Assembly (NCBI GenBank): GCA_036785325.1
Contig: JAXIVH010000008.1
Coordinates: 11,093,937 to 11,157,936, forward strand
Reading direction: 5' to 3'
DNA: 64,000 nt
Source of the DNA: Urophycis tenuis
Lineage: Eukaryota; Chordata; Actinopteri; Gadiformes; Phycidae
Position numbers and translations under genes: made by a program. Shown in pieces: positions 33,519 to 48,538 of this stretch (position 1 is its first letter; each line of letters begins with the position of its first letter). The notes under the pieces are model-generated. The model was given only the letters and a program-made list of their open reading frames with translations. It searched no databases and was not told the origin of the DNA.

Positions 33519-35930
33519 GGCATGCCATTCAGGAAATTAATCTTTGAATATATGGAGTGAATCTTTGAATATATTGAATGAAACTTTGAATATATTGAAT
33601 GAAACTTTGAATATATGGAGTGAACCTTGAATATATGGAATGAAACTTGAATATATGGAGTGAACCTTTGAATATATGGAGTGAACCTTGAATATATGGA
33701 ATGAAACTTGAATATATGGAGTGAACCTTGAATATATTGAATGAAGCTTGAATATATGGAGTGAACCTTTGAATATATTGAATGAAACTTTGAATATATG
33801 GAGTGAACCTTTGAATATATTGAATGAAGCTTGAATATATGGAGTGAACCTTGAATATATTGAATGAAGCTTGAATATATGGAGTGAACCTTTGAATATA
33901 TTGAATGAAACTTTGAATATATGGAGTGAACCTTTGAATATATTGAATGAAACTTTGAATATATTGAATGAACCTTTGAATATATGGAGTGAACCTTTGA
34001 ATATATTGAATGAAACTTTGAATATATTGAATGAACCTTTTTGAATATATTGAATGAAACTTGTCTGATTCTAGGCTTCACGGCATTGCCTGCGGCCATC
34101 TTGTGTAACTTGTGGACGCTGCAGCTAAAACTGAGTGACCGCTCGCAATTTTGTTGCAGCAATTTTCAACAATGAGGACATGATAAACACACTGGCGAAT
34201 GCGTAAATCCCCCCCGATACCCCTGCCCAATTGCCCGTTCTTCTGACGAAGAAATTCGCTCCCTTTTTAACCGTGGCAGACCAACTACAATGGGCCAGGC
34301 AGCTGCTTATTGGGCCAAACTGAGCATGCCTTCAACCTCACAGGAGTGCCCCACAACAGCCCATATGTACAATCTTCGCCCGTACACAAGAATGGTTAGC
34401 TTGATATAGTTTTCAGGTGATTTAATTAAGGTAAAACACAGTGAATGGCAGTGCGCAATGGCACTGCGCTCTGACGCGGCACTTCTCCGGGACTGGAGAA
34501 GCTGCTGCGGCTACACGGATTTCGTGAACTGAAGGAGAAGCTCTTCTTCATATGTTGTTCAGATACAATACGAATCACCCACATTCATAGACCAATGCAG
34601 GCTGAATATTTATTTTAGTATTAAACGTATTTGATGATCGGCAACACATTGTCAGCTTTGGGCACGTTACTCACACAGCGGACTGCGAACGGACAGTCAA
34701 ATGCATAATGAGATTATGCCTTACGGAGATAATTACTATGGAATTTAAAAAATATATATTGCTGCTGTATTAATCACTGTAACATGTAAGATCCATAAAA
34801 TATATTCAAAGTTTCATTCAGTATATTCAACGTTTCGGCAAATCTCATTATGCATTTGTCTTTCCGTCCGCAGTCCGCTGTGTGAGTAACGTGCCCAAAG
34901 CTGACAATGTGTTGCCGATCATCAAATACGTTTACAGTAATACTAAACTAAATATTCAGCCTGCATTGGTCTATGAATGTGATTCGTATTATATCCAAAC
35001 AATATATGAAGAGCAACTCCTTCAGTTCACCAAATCCGTGTAGCCGCAGCAGCTTCTCCAGTCCCAGAGAAGTAGGCCTACCGCGTCAGAGCGAAGTGAA
35101 TTCGCGAAGCGAATTTCTTCGTTAGAAGAACGGACAGGGTATTGGGCAGGGGTGTCGGGAGGATTTTAGCACGCATTCGCCAGTGTGTTTATCATGTCCT
35201 CGTTGTTTAAAATTGCTGCAAAGAGATTGCGAGCGGCCTGACTCATTGTCACTCAGTTTTAGCTGCAGCGTCCACAAGTTACACAAGATGGCCGCAGGCA
35301 ATGCCGTGAAGCCCAGAATCAGACAAGTTTCATTCAATATATTCAAAAAGGTTCATTCAATATATTCAAAGTTTCATTCAATATATTCAAAGGTTCACTC
35401 CATATATTCAAAGGTTCATTCAATATATTCAAAGTTTCATTCAATATATTCAAAGGTTCACTCCATATATTCAAAGTTTCATTCAATATATTCAAAGGTT
35501 CACTCCATATATTCAAGCTTCATTCAATATATTCAAGGTTCACTCCATATATTCAAGCTTCATTCAATATATTCAAGGTTCACTCCATATATTCAAAGTT
35601 TCATTCAATATATTCAAAGGTTCACTCCATATATTCAAGTTTCATTCCATATATTCAAGGTTCACTCCATATATTCAAAGTTTCATTCAATATATTCAAA
35701 GGTTCACTCCATATATTCAAGTTTCATTCCATATATTCAAGGTTCACTCCATATATTCAAAGTTTCATTCAATATATTCAAAGGTTCACTCCATATATTC
35801 AAGTTTCATTCCATATATTCAAGGTTCACTCCATATATTCAAAGTTTCATTCAATATATTCAAAGTTTCATTCAATATATTCAAAGTTTCATTCAATATA
35901 TTCAAAGATTAATTTCCTGAACGGCATGCC

Positions 35931-36004
<74 letters not shown>

Positions 36005-39000
36005 TATTGGCCCTATGAGTGATGTTAATGTGATCCCTTTTATTAGGCCGAACACTTGTGAATACGGTGACAGGTGTGTAAAAGCTCATTCTGAGGAGGA
36101 ACTAAGGGAGTGGCAGATGCGCACCAAAGAGGAAAAGGAGATCACAGCTAACATTGATGCTCAGGGCCTCATGCCCTATGCTGAAAGACTACGAAATGAA
36201 TACATTCGCTGTTCAAATGAAACACACACCGTAGTAAGTCCAAAAGCATTCATCTTTTTTTCCATATCTTTTGAAATAACACGTTTTTTTCACTTTCTGT
36301 TACAATGAAATATACTTTTCTAATCCCTTACAGCAGTCAACAGTTTGTGTTATTATTAATATCATTGTTTTTGCAGATATCAGAGCATTTAGAGGATGTC
36401 AGTGTTACTTGTAAAGAAGAGCTATTCATAGAGTGTGAGAAAACGAATGTCAAACTTCAGTGGAATTTCCAAGTTGACACAGAGGTAAGGTTTACATTTT
36501 GGACTTACTGTTACACCCTTTCTACGTTGAGGTTAGAAAAGCAAATTACAATCATGCATGAGGGCTTTATACCAAGAGTGATCTGTTTTCAACTTATTTT
36601 CAACACCTAAATTGCAATTGACGCCAACTTGAATCAACAATGAAGTCTTGTATCAGGGACTGGTTAGGGTTTTGGTTATGCTTTTTCTTTAAAATAGACT
36701 GTGATGTATATCCTTATTGGATATTACATGTAACTACAATGACATAAGATATAGTTTGTAAACTACCATTGCTCTATCTTTGACTTTGACTTCCATATGC
36801 AACATCATGAATCAGAATAGATGTTTATTATAAGGTATAGCACCATGTTGTGGTGTTGGGAAAGACAATGTGTGTGGGGTAGTTTTACCTTTTTTCATGG
36901 GATCGCATTTAACTCTGGGAAAGGGATTTTGTAGATCGAATGATAAGGATTTCGGAGAGGTGACTAAAGATCAGACGGATTCAGGATCAGCAATTATTAG
37001 AATTGTTAGAACAAGGTATAGGAAAATAACATCCAGCAAAGCATTCAAGGTTCTCAGAGAGAATGATAGGATATGTGTAGCTATCACTTATTCTGGTCAT
37101 TGGCTGTAGCCTAAATGAATCCAATCTAAACTGATTTGAAATTTAAAGTAAAAACTTGGTCTTGAATTTTCACTTTTACTCTCTCACAAAACATTCTTGG
37201 CAAGTCAGTGTTTCATGGTGTCTAAAGGTTACCATGGAAACTTGTTAATTTGATATCACTATACTCAAACACTGTGAGTTGTTCCATTTGTTTTGTTGTG
37301 TTAATGCCAAATCCTCTTGATCACAATTGCCTACCTCCATTGCCATTTAATCTATAACACAAGAGTAGCTATTTCTAAATACAACTTAAAGTCTGTAATT
37401 TAATTAAATGGCTTAATATTCGTTTGGACTGGAGAAAATCAAGCTACTTAGTAAAATAACAACTTTTCTGTGTACACAGAGGCTACTTGAACATGTGGCA
37501 CTTCTGAGGAATCAACCAGGAGCATCTTTTTCCCTGAATGAAATCACTTCTGAAAGTTCTGGTTGTTCCTATTCCGTGGGGAAGAGGTTCCAAAACACAG
37601 ATTCGCAGACCTACGACATCACAGTGTTCTTTGCGTCTGCTGTTCCGGGTCTTTATGAACAGTGGCTTGTGTTGGATTTTGACATGAGGCCCGTGCTCTT
37701 ACGAATTCTGAAGGTGAGGGTAGGGGCGCAATCACCGGCCTTCACAGAGGAACCCACTGCGAGCTGTGGGGCATCTTTTCAGCCTCTTGGATGTTGGCAT
37801 CATGAAAACAAGTTTATAATACCATGTGTAGACCGGACAGAAGAACAGGATGACCTGCTGAAGAAGTACAAGCCTCCCCAGACAGGTTTGTCCCTTCATC
37901 CAGAGGGTGACAGACAGACACTGTCGAACGCTGAAAGCTACAGGGAGAAAATGCACAACTTCCTGTACAGAGAGGAACAGGCAGAGAACAAGCTTGTTTC
38001 GAGGTAAAACTTTTTTTTTTCTCAAATTGTACTCCCTAAAGAATAGTATCCTCTGTACTTTGAGAACATAGTGAAGCATCTTTACGAGATGCCTCACTAT
38101 TTTCTCGAAAAAATAGTTTAAGTTAAAGGGGAACTGTGACATTTGGACACATTCCTGAACCAATGATAACAATGTTCAAATTTAAACTGGCAAAACATTT
38201 AAAATTGCGAGGGAAAACTAATTCTGTGTTTGTTTTTGACTATTTTTTTTCTTGTAGACTTGGTGTTTCTGGGAAAATGACTACATCAGAACATTTACAA
38301 ATTAAACATTCTAGCACAGGGATTGCAAATCAGGGAGAATTGTTCTGTACTGTCCCGGCTCCTTTTAATCTCACTCCAGACACTCCGGAGGGATGTGCAC
38401 TGAAACGAAGCATTCAGTCTGGCCTGATAGCACCATTATTTCCAAAGGATGATGGTTTGAAGGTCTATGAAGCCATCATACTGAAGGACATTGCCAATAA
38501 CAACATACATTTGAAACTTTCGAAAAGATGTTGCTCAGACCTTAAACTCAAAAGTGGTGAAACATATGAAATGGAGTTGCAGTTTCAGTTGGATCGCTAT
38601 TCATTCTGTATGATGCACAAGGCAATAGATCGGGTGCTAGATACAAAAATGGTCTTACCAGACCTTGATAACTGCGATGTGCCTGTGAACAGCACTCGAT
38701 GCCATCACTTGAATGTCAAACAGCAGGCTGCAGTTGACTTTATCGTAGGCAAGTCAAATTCCAGGAAAGATGTAGCACCACTGCTCATTTATGGACCATT
38801 TGGAACTGGAAAAACATTCACCCTCGCAACAGCAGCCAGAGAACTGACCCGGGATCCTCAAAACAAAGTGTTGATCTGCACCCACACCAACAGGTATCTC
38901 ACCGAACCAAGAGCAAAAACAACTCATACATAAGCATGAAAATTTTGTGCACATTATTGACTTTATGGATACATATATATATATATGGCTACATATATTC

Positions 39001-42000
39001 AAATGTGCTTTTTTTCTTCTCAATTGTCTTTTATGTGGACATATTTAGAATGATCTTAATTCCATTTGCTATTTTTTCATTTTATTTTAGCTCTGCAGAC
39101 CTGTATGTCAAAGATCACTTCCATTCCTTCATCGTCAAGGGAGACCATGATATAAAGCCAATACGAATAAAGGCAAATCAACATTCAGCTCTATTTGCCA
39201 CTGATGAAATCACTTTGAAATATTGCCTGCTCTCAAGGTCTAGAACCTACTTTCTACCACCCACAAAGAACATACTGGATTCCCACAAAATAGTCATCAC
39301 AACATCAACAATGGCCAATCGTTTTCATGGGCTACACCTGCCAAAGGGATACTTTACCCACATTCTAATTGATGAAGCATCTCAGATGCTTGAATGTGAA
39401 GCATTGATCCCCCTTGGATTGGCTGGGCCCAGCACCAGAGTTGTGCTAGCTGGAGATCACATGCAGATGGGACCCAAGCTCTTCTCAGTGGACGATTACG
39501 AACGAGCAAATTACACCCTTCTCAACAGATTGTTCCATTACTATCATGCCCAAAACAGTGATGTCGCCCAGAAGAGTAGAATCATTTTCAATGAAAACTA
39601 CCGCTCCACCAAAGAAATAGTAGAGTTTGTTTCCACTCACTTCTATGTTGGCAAAGGTGACATCATAAAGTGTGGCAAAACAGTTCCAGCTGGGCCGAGT
39701 GACCTCTCCCTTAAGTTCCATCATGTGCGGGGACAATGCCAACTCAACACAGTTTCTATGTCATGGTCTAATAATGCAGAGGTTGACAAAGTGGTTGAAG
39801 TCATTGAAGACATTCAAAGACAATGGCCACTTACCTGGGGGCGTAGGGACCTAAGCTCCATCTGTGTTCTATCAGAGGGATGGCAGGTAAATCTGTGCAT
39901 TTATTTATTTACATGTGTTATACATTTTTGATCAGAAATGGGCCCAAAGAATAAAAAGTAATATACATTTAATACTTCCTGCCTGTAATTTAATTCCTGT
40001 AAAAAAACATTTATGTATTAACTAATACTTTTTTTTTTTTTTAATTATCTTAGGTTCGTCAAATCAGGACAGCAATTTGGAGAAAACACCTTGAAAAGGT
40101 CCATGTTGAGAATTTCGCAAATGTGCAAGGTAGTACTAATTTAGCAACCTTGATTTGATTAGTTTGAAATTAGTATTTTCTTTTTTTGTGTTTTTGTACA
40201 AACCTATGGATAGGTAAATATAAAATTGCCTGTACATTTATATTTCTAATCAAATTGTATTGATGTTTGCATAAATTCTTCTCCATTTTATTTGTGTTTT
40301 TTAATAGGTAAACAGTTCAGGGCAGTCATAATAACCTCTGTTCAAACACGTGAGAGTCTAAAGACAGCTCACTTGCCCGGCATGGAGCTGTTCAATGATG
40401 CCCGTGTCTTAAACACAGCCATGACCAGGGCTCAGTCCCTGGTGGTGGTCGTAGGAGATGCTACTTCCCTCTGTTGCTTTGGAAAAGCCTCAAGATTCTG
40501 GAAATGCTACATAGATCACTGCATCAGCAAGAACAGCCTTGAACCAAAACATCTCACCAAAGATTTCTTTGAAAGTGATATTGATGAGATTTCCAGGTTT
40601 CAAAGGCCTGAGCACTCTGAGAGCTGTGATGCCACAGATCTGATTCTTCAGCAGCTAAAGGAGGAATATTACCAGTGTGAAATGGACTCAGATGAAGACA
40701 ATTTGGATTGTGGGCCAAATTATGTGAAATATTCACACAATAACGCTGTGGATAATACTAATTATTTGCAGTTGTGTAAACACCAACCAAATAATTACAA
40801 GCATGGACAGTTGGTGATTGGGTCAAGTAACTCAGGATACGTCATACCATTTGACAATCCAACCGAACACATACACCTAAAAGGAAGGAAGAACTTGGGC
40901 CATGCTTTCAATGGAGATGAAGTAATCATTGAAAGATTTTCCTTTGAGGACATTGAGCAGCACAGGGTGTTGCACATAGTCAACAGAGCAGATTCCAAAA
41001 ATGTCTTTGTTTGTACAATTGATGTTCCAGAAAAACAATCAGAACAAGGACATTCTTCAAAATTCCTAAGAATGTTGATGGTGCCTATTTCTTCAAATTG
41101 CCACAAAATTTGTACATTGAACCTGAAGACAAATTGGAAGAGGCTCCCGGTATGGGAGCACCTTGATGGAAGGTGGGAAATTAAAACATATCACAACATT
41201 GATGAAAATCTCACACACAATCATGTTTTCATGGTGCAGGTGATATGCTGGAAAGAGGGTTTGACATTTCCTTTAGGTAAAGTGATCGATATTCTTCCAA
41301 TTGGGAGGTCTTGGGACGATGCACTAAACATTCTGAACAAGGAATTCAAAGTGACCACATTCGATTCTTATAGCAGGCTAGGTAAAGAGGGGACGGTTGC
41401 TGCATTTAAGAATACCAAGGATCTTCGTGGAATAATTACTTTCACTGTTGATCCAGAAAATGCCAAAGACCTGGATGATGCCATCAGCATCAGAGATGAT
41501 GGGGAACAGTATGAGGTGGGAGTTCATATCGCGGATGTGGCAAGCTTTGTGTCACCTGGTTGCACTTTAGATGAAAGGGCAAGACAACGTGGTGCCACAT
41601 ATTACAGGAAGCCAAAGGAACCAATTCATATGTTCCCTAAAGAATTGATTCAAAAGGAGTTGAGTCTTCTAATGGGTCATGATCGCAAGGTGGTCTCAAT
41701 GATGCTGAATGTAGACAAGGAAACATATGAGTTAATTGGAAAACCAAACTTTCAGTTGTCGGTGATTAAATCAGATAGGTGTCTGTCCTATGAAGAGACT
41801 GAGAAAATCATATGTAAAAAAAATGGATATGATACAATTGAAGACTGTGTCAAAGTGGCTTATCATTTTGCAAGAGCTCGAAGAAAGATCAGACTTCAGA
41901 ATTGGGCTTATGCTCAAACTGATAAGGACCGGGTTCCAGGGAAGAGAAAAGCCCATTTGATGATTGAGGAGCTAAGTGTGTTGTTCAACACTGAGGCAGC

Positions 42001-44339
42001 TAAGATATTGACCAATACAGAAGATACAAAACAATGCACACCATTGCGGTGTCAGGCTGCACCCAACCCTGAGCTGGTGAAACAATTCAAGGAAAGATAT
42101 GGAGAGCTTGTGCCACTATCGTTCCAACTAATGAATGAAGTTGGATTTGATGAAAAGGTTAAAAAAGGCCAACAGTTTGCTCATGGCAAGAGCTTTCATG
42201 TGCTAACAAAGGTATGGAATGACATTCAGGAAGCGGCAAGAGAAGGAAGTGACATTGACAAAATAGTTGACCTGATTGCTGCAGATGACATTCACCCTCA
42301 GATGATGCCAGTACTGAGAGAGTTTAAAGATTGCCTAAGTAAAGCGTATGTAATTCGCTCCAACTCTTCTCCCAAAGCAAAGGTTGGGCACTACTCTCTG
42401 AATCTAACGTCTTACACACAGGCATCCTCTCCGATTCGAAGGTACATTGACATTGTGTTGCAAAGGCTTTTGCACACAGTCATTTGTGGAACTCCAGTTG
42501 ATTATTCCACTCGAGAGATTGACATTCTGTGTCAACAGTTTGAACATACAGTGAAGTCTGCAAAAGACTATGAAAGAAAGGCTGAAATGATTAACCTTGC
42601 ACTCAACATAAAGAAACATAATGTCTCAAAGCTAGCAATTATTGTGCGCACAGACCAAGAAAGAGAATGTTTCAAGGTTTCGTTTCCTTTTGACAAAGAT
42701 ATTTTCCCAGACAGTCTACCAATCATGTACACAGACTTACAACTGGAGGACCAACCGGTATATGACAAAAAAAGTAAGTGCATCACCCTGAAATGGAAAA
42801 AACGAGTCTACACATTTGCTAATGTGAAAATCCGACAAGGAGTGAGAAGGCTACAAAATAGTGGTTACTGCACAGAGATTTCAGCCACAAAATGGAAAGC
42901 TATTGTTGAGGCAGTTAAAAATGAGAACTGGATTGAAATGAAGTCTCTCATACTGGAAGCACAAACAAAGCAACTGGAACAAACCTGGAAACCAACACCC
43001 GGAAAGGATTCTGAACTTGTGGCTAGCCCATGCACATTGGATAAACAACATTACATTGACCTTGAGGTCCAACTGAAACCAGGTGATATCCTTCAGCTCC
43101 AAATTACATCAGAGGTAAAAAAAGGTTTCCTGACACCAACAGTTCAATTGATGTCCCTCAATGACAATTTGGAGATTTGTATCGACCATGCACACAGCCC
43201 CATTACTTCCTTCTCCAAATTTGCAATATCTCGTACCAAGGGAAAATACTTTGACACTAATGAGTACATTGCAATATGGAAGCCATTGTGCGAAATGGAG
43301 TCTGCTGAGACAGCAGTACGTGAAGGGGACAGTATCGTCATTGAGGACTTGGTGGTGAACTTCCATCGAGAGCATGGAAGCCAACTCAAAGGAAGTTTCA
43401 ACCTACCTCTCACACAAATTAAGGAGTGGGCCATTGAATGCAGCCTTGCAAAGTGCTTCTTGTGCATACGGAAAAGTGGTTTAAAGCCAGCTTCTATGCT
43501 AAGCCATTCCAAACAGGTGGACCCAAGCAGTTTCACATGGGTTGCTCATGGAGTCACAGAGATGGAGACCAAAAAGGTCAAGACAAGAAAAGTGGATTTC
43601 TATGTTATTCACCTCCCTATGGACATTGTACCAGACTGTGTCTTTCAAAAAGACACACGTTTCACAGTTGAATTAATCCCAAAGCTTTTGCCAGACATGT
43701 AAGTAAAACATTTGTTTTTGTTATATATCATTTAGATCATTTATTGGATGTTACTGTCTGTGATACTGTGATATGCATATTTACTCCATATTTATATATT
43801 ATATTTATATATTCTTTGTGTACTATTCAAAAGTAAATTAAATCTACAACATTCCCTTTTAGACGTAAAGAACATGCTGTCATAAACATTCCCTCTGCAC
43901 CTGACCTTGTCCAGAAAATAGCCCTTGGGAAGCACATTCCCAGAGAGTGTAAGACAGTTTTTTTCATTTCAGAAATTTCAATTAGTTATTTAAACAATTT
44001 CATTAAAAAATATATTATTTTACAACCTTGCCTGCCGTGCAATAATGACATACAGCAAAGAGAGCAGATGAAAAGGACATTTTGTGGTTGCCTAAACTAA
44101 TTTGCAATCTTAAGTGTTTATGTAGATATATAGATACAGACAGATGGTGATCCATGCTGCCATATAGCAGATCTCCCCGAGTGTGTGTGGTGATGGCTGG
44201 TTGTACACCACAAAGTACAACAGGTATGCAGTCCTACCCAGACTCCCCAGAGTCCAATCAGTCTGACTCAGGCTGGGTGAGGCTGCTTAAACCAGCCATA
44301 ATCCACACCCACTCCACATACAGTATGTATATATTTGTA

Positions 44340-44387
<48 letters not shown>

Positions 44388-47300
44388 TACGTGTATATAA
44401 ATATTTATTTATTTTTTTATTTATAAAATGTTGTCACATGAAGCCTTCCAGAACCCTGTGCAGCTGTACGAGCTAATACGAAAAAAGCCACCAAAAGGAC
44501 TTCCAAAACTGAATGAGGGTCAGTTTAATGCTGTGAAGAAAGCTCTTGACAGCAATTTCACACTTATACAAGGGCCCCCTGGTAAGAACATTTTTTTGGT
44601 TTGTTTGTTAGTGTTTTTCTCATTGCCTCATATAGGGAGGCAATAAAATATTGTCTAAACCCCTTTATTAATAGGAACTGGAAAGACAGTGGTGGGAGTG
44701 AACATTGTGTTCTGGTTCCATGAGCTAAACGCCAGAACCAACAGAAGAGACACTGACCAAACCAAGCAGGACAAAAAAGATGTTATTCTCTACTGTGGTC
44801 CTTCCAACAAGTCTGTTGACGTTGTTGCTGGCAAGTAAAATAAAATTTGATCACTTAGCATAATTGTGGACTGTGACAAAGTGATTCTTCAAGTCATGCA
44901 CACAATGCAGATGGAAACATGTCTCTACTCTTGTATAATTTGGATTTTGTTGGCGGTTAATTTTTTTGTTGATATTGCCTTATAGAGTACTTGTTAAAAT
45001 TCGGAGACAAGTTAAGGCCTCTCAGAGTTTACAGCCAACAAGTGGAGATGATGGACTACCCTTACCCTGGCAGCTGTCTTCAGTTATCTCACAGTGCACT
45101 TCGCCAAGAGCACTCCAAACCACAACTCCGGTATTATAATCAGTCCAAATCACACTTACATTTTACATTACTATCCTCTAACAGCGTAATTACACAAGTA
45201 AAACTCTCATATGCTATGTTACCTCCTGTAATTTACCTAAAGTGTGAACCACTGTTGCTTGAATTCGAACACTATACACATTTGTGGTTGAAAGTTCTAG
45301 AAAGTGGGGAGGTTACAACCATGGTTACAACCCACGCCGACCTTCATAAGACAATCATAAGATCATCATAAGACAATAAAATCATCATCGATCATCATAA
45401 GACAATAAAAAAAAAACGCCATTGTGTTCACCTCCCCTTTAATGTTGTGGAACAGCGCGTGACAATACAGTGTGGTAAGGGATAAGCAGGGACCATACTT
45501 CAAAAGAAGTTGATTTTTATTTCTTCTCTTCTTTCAAGGCTTACCAGGTGTTTATACAACAATATCAATACAGAGTATTTTGTTTGCAAAGTAGCTACTT
45601 TTTTCAAGAATGGCTGGAAGCTATGTTTGAAACGGGAAAATTGTGTCCTTGTTAAGCTGTAACAAAGACAGTGCCATCAAGTATTACAAAGTAACTTGAA
45701 ATATAAAATCCAATTTTATAAGTTACCCATGATTGTCATGTATTGCTTGCTATACAGGAGCATCACCTTGCATCACCGCATACGAATGGACCACAACCCG
45801 AGTGCGCGAGAAATAAAAGTGTTCGACAACAAAATAAAACTTGCCCTTCAGAATAAGGAAGTGGAACTGACTGATGACGAAGTTGATCAGTAAGTAAGCC
45901 TCCATAGTGTGATTGCTTACTTTAAGTTTGTGTTCGAGTGTTACTTTATGGATTTTGTTTTCCTTTTAGGTACAAAATCCTTCTCAGAAAAGCTCGGAAA
46001 TATGAACTTCAACACCATGATGTCATAATCTGCACATGCACAGCATCTTCCTCCCCTGGTTTGACCAGCACAGTCAATGCACGGCAGATCCTCATCGATG
46101 AATGTGCAATGGCTACCGAACCACAGGCTCTCATTCCATTGGTTTGCAACAGACCAGAAAAGGTTTGTGCTTTTCTTTGATTTTTATGCACAAGGTTTGT
46201 ACATAAGTGAGTGTTTTAGATTCCTGATACATCAAATTTCCCATCCCACTGGATAGATGTGTGTGGTTTGCTGCAGAAAACATAGTTATGGAGTATGTTT
46301 TATAAAGCTGTGTGGTAATAGAAATATGATAACTGGTAATGACTTTGGTAATGACTCATCCGGCAGCATCAGCTCAGTGGGTAGAGTGGGTGGACAGAGC
46401 GGGGTCGTCCACTAACCGTATGGTCGGCGGTTCGATCCCCTTGATCCCCCTCCTCCTCCAATTGTCCACATGTCGAACCCCACAAATGTACTGATTGTAA
46501 GTCGCTTTGGACAAAAGTGTCTGCTAAATGCCCCTTCACCCTTTAATGACTTCAAGATTACCAAACCCTTCAAAACCCTAACACAGGGACTGCACCTTGG
46601 TATTAGTGTTGCATGTCTTGCACCCCTGTTCCCTAACAACTGGCCTAATCTCTCAAAGCCTGTTCCTATTGTTTAACAACAGGTCCCATCTAGATTTAAC
46701 TGCACAATTCAAGCACAGTTAGAACGGTGTTTGATTCTTCAAAATCCCACATCCACATGCAATGATTCTTGAATAGCGTGGATTCGGATAGCGTGGATTC
46801 GTGGATTCATTTGGAATGATCTCCTTGCACAAATAAAAAGACCACCTTTTACATCATTGTGTATCATATCATTTATCCCATCCAGGTCGTTTTGCTCGGT
46901 GACCACAAGCAATTACGCCCAATTATCAAAAGTAAAAACGTGGAGAACTTGGGAATGTCAAAGTCCCTGTTTGAACGTTACTGTACCATGCACAGAGAGT
47001 GGGTGATCATGCTCGACACTCAGTATAGAATGGTGAGTAATCAATGTATACCAATTGGAATAGTCTGAGATATAAGTGTTTATTTGTTACATTGAATGTA
47101 GTTAAAACATGTTAACAATGTTATATTTAAGATTGTGTGATATTATGACAATTGTCTCTAATCATATTCTTCATAGCATGAAGACATTTGCGCGTTTCCA
47201 TCTAAGGAATACTATGAAGGGAAACTCAAAACTGCGGTGCAGCGGCCAAACAGTGTTCTACTCGTTAACAAGAAGCCAAAGACAATAGTGTTTGTACACA

Positions 47301-48477
47301 TCAATGGAGAGGAAATCAGTCAGGTTGTCAGCACGAATAAAGGGAACGAGAACTCCAAAGCCAATTTCGCGGAGCAAAATAAAGCGGTATTTATTTATTT
47401 TCTATTTTATTGTTGTGTGCAGACATGGGTGAAGGGAAACACTCACAGTAAAGTTAATACTGGATCATTAGAAGGGAACTTTAACACAGATCATACTTTA
47501 TTATTTCTTATTTATTTCATTATTGCAACTTTCAAACAAACTGACAAACATTACTTTTAATGCGAAAACATGAGACATGATCTCAATACTTTGCCAGTTA
47601 CTTTGTCAATATGTGGTTCTACTAACCGAATGTTCATAACAAAACAACTCTTCTGCTAATTGTCTTAAATATGGCATTATTTAATTAACTAGATATGGCT
47701 TATAAACATGGGGTTATGCATTTCGTGAGTTTGATTTACTTGAATAATACTCCTAGGAAACATTAGAGGCATAATGATATCCTAAACATTACATACAATA
47801 TATTTGTTTTGCACAAAATGTTGTCAGTCGGTCATTCTAAAGTCTATATACTTTTGGTTTTTTGCACCCCAGGTGGAAATTGCTAAAAGTCTGGTGAAAG
47901 TAGCCAGAGTGGAGCAGGAAAGTATTGTGATTCTGTCACCTTACAATGCCCAAGTTTCAGGAATAAAAGATTGCCTGGAAAAAAATAAACTGAGAGAAAT
48001 CACAGTTACAACCATCACCAAAAGCCAAGGTGAGAGGCTACTTTGTGCTTCTGCTACTCCTCCCGCATAGGCCTACAATTCATTTCGGCATGCTTCTAAT
48101 TTAAATCTAAACTGTTAACTACTTTGGCGTTTGGTAATTGGAAACTCAAGAATGTTTTTTATACAGGGGTAAGGGGGAAAAGTGCTGTTTAGACCAAGTG
48201 GAGGCCAGTGGCTGACCATTATGTAACGATTCAAAGAGAACCTGTTTATGTTGTAAATACCAACAATACTTTTTGGGATTTTCCAGGAAGTGAATGGCGT
48301 TATGTCATCCTTTCCACCGTACGCTCTCTGCCAACTGAAGAGATTCAAAAGGATGCAGACCGAGCTTGGAGATCCAAACATCTGGGCTTTGTGGGTGATC
48401 CAAACCAGATAAATGTTGGCATAACCAGGGCCAAAGAGGGCTTGTGCATCATCGGTGAGGTTGAACCTTAGCATCTA

Positions 48478-48538
<61 letters not shown>

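Noticed and set aside
33515..34162. 215-codon minus-strand frame rich in HSIYSKV repeats
   Set aside because: It is the translation of the minisatellite in the left arm of the foldback; the same frame appears inverted in the right arm. It has no protein features.
35183..35920. 245-codon plus-strand frame of HSIYSK repeats
   Set aside because: Same cause: inverted copy of the foldback arm.
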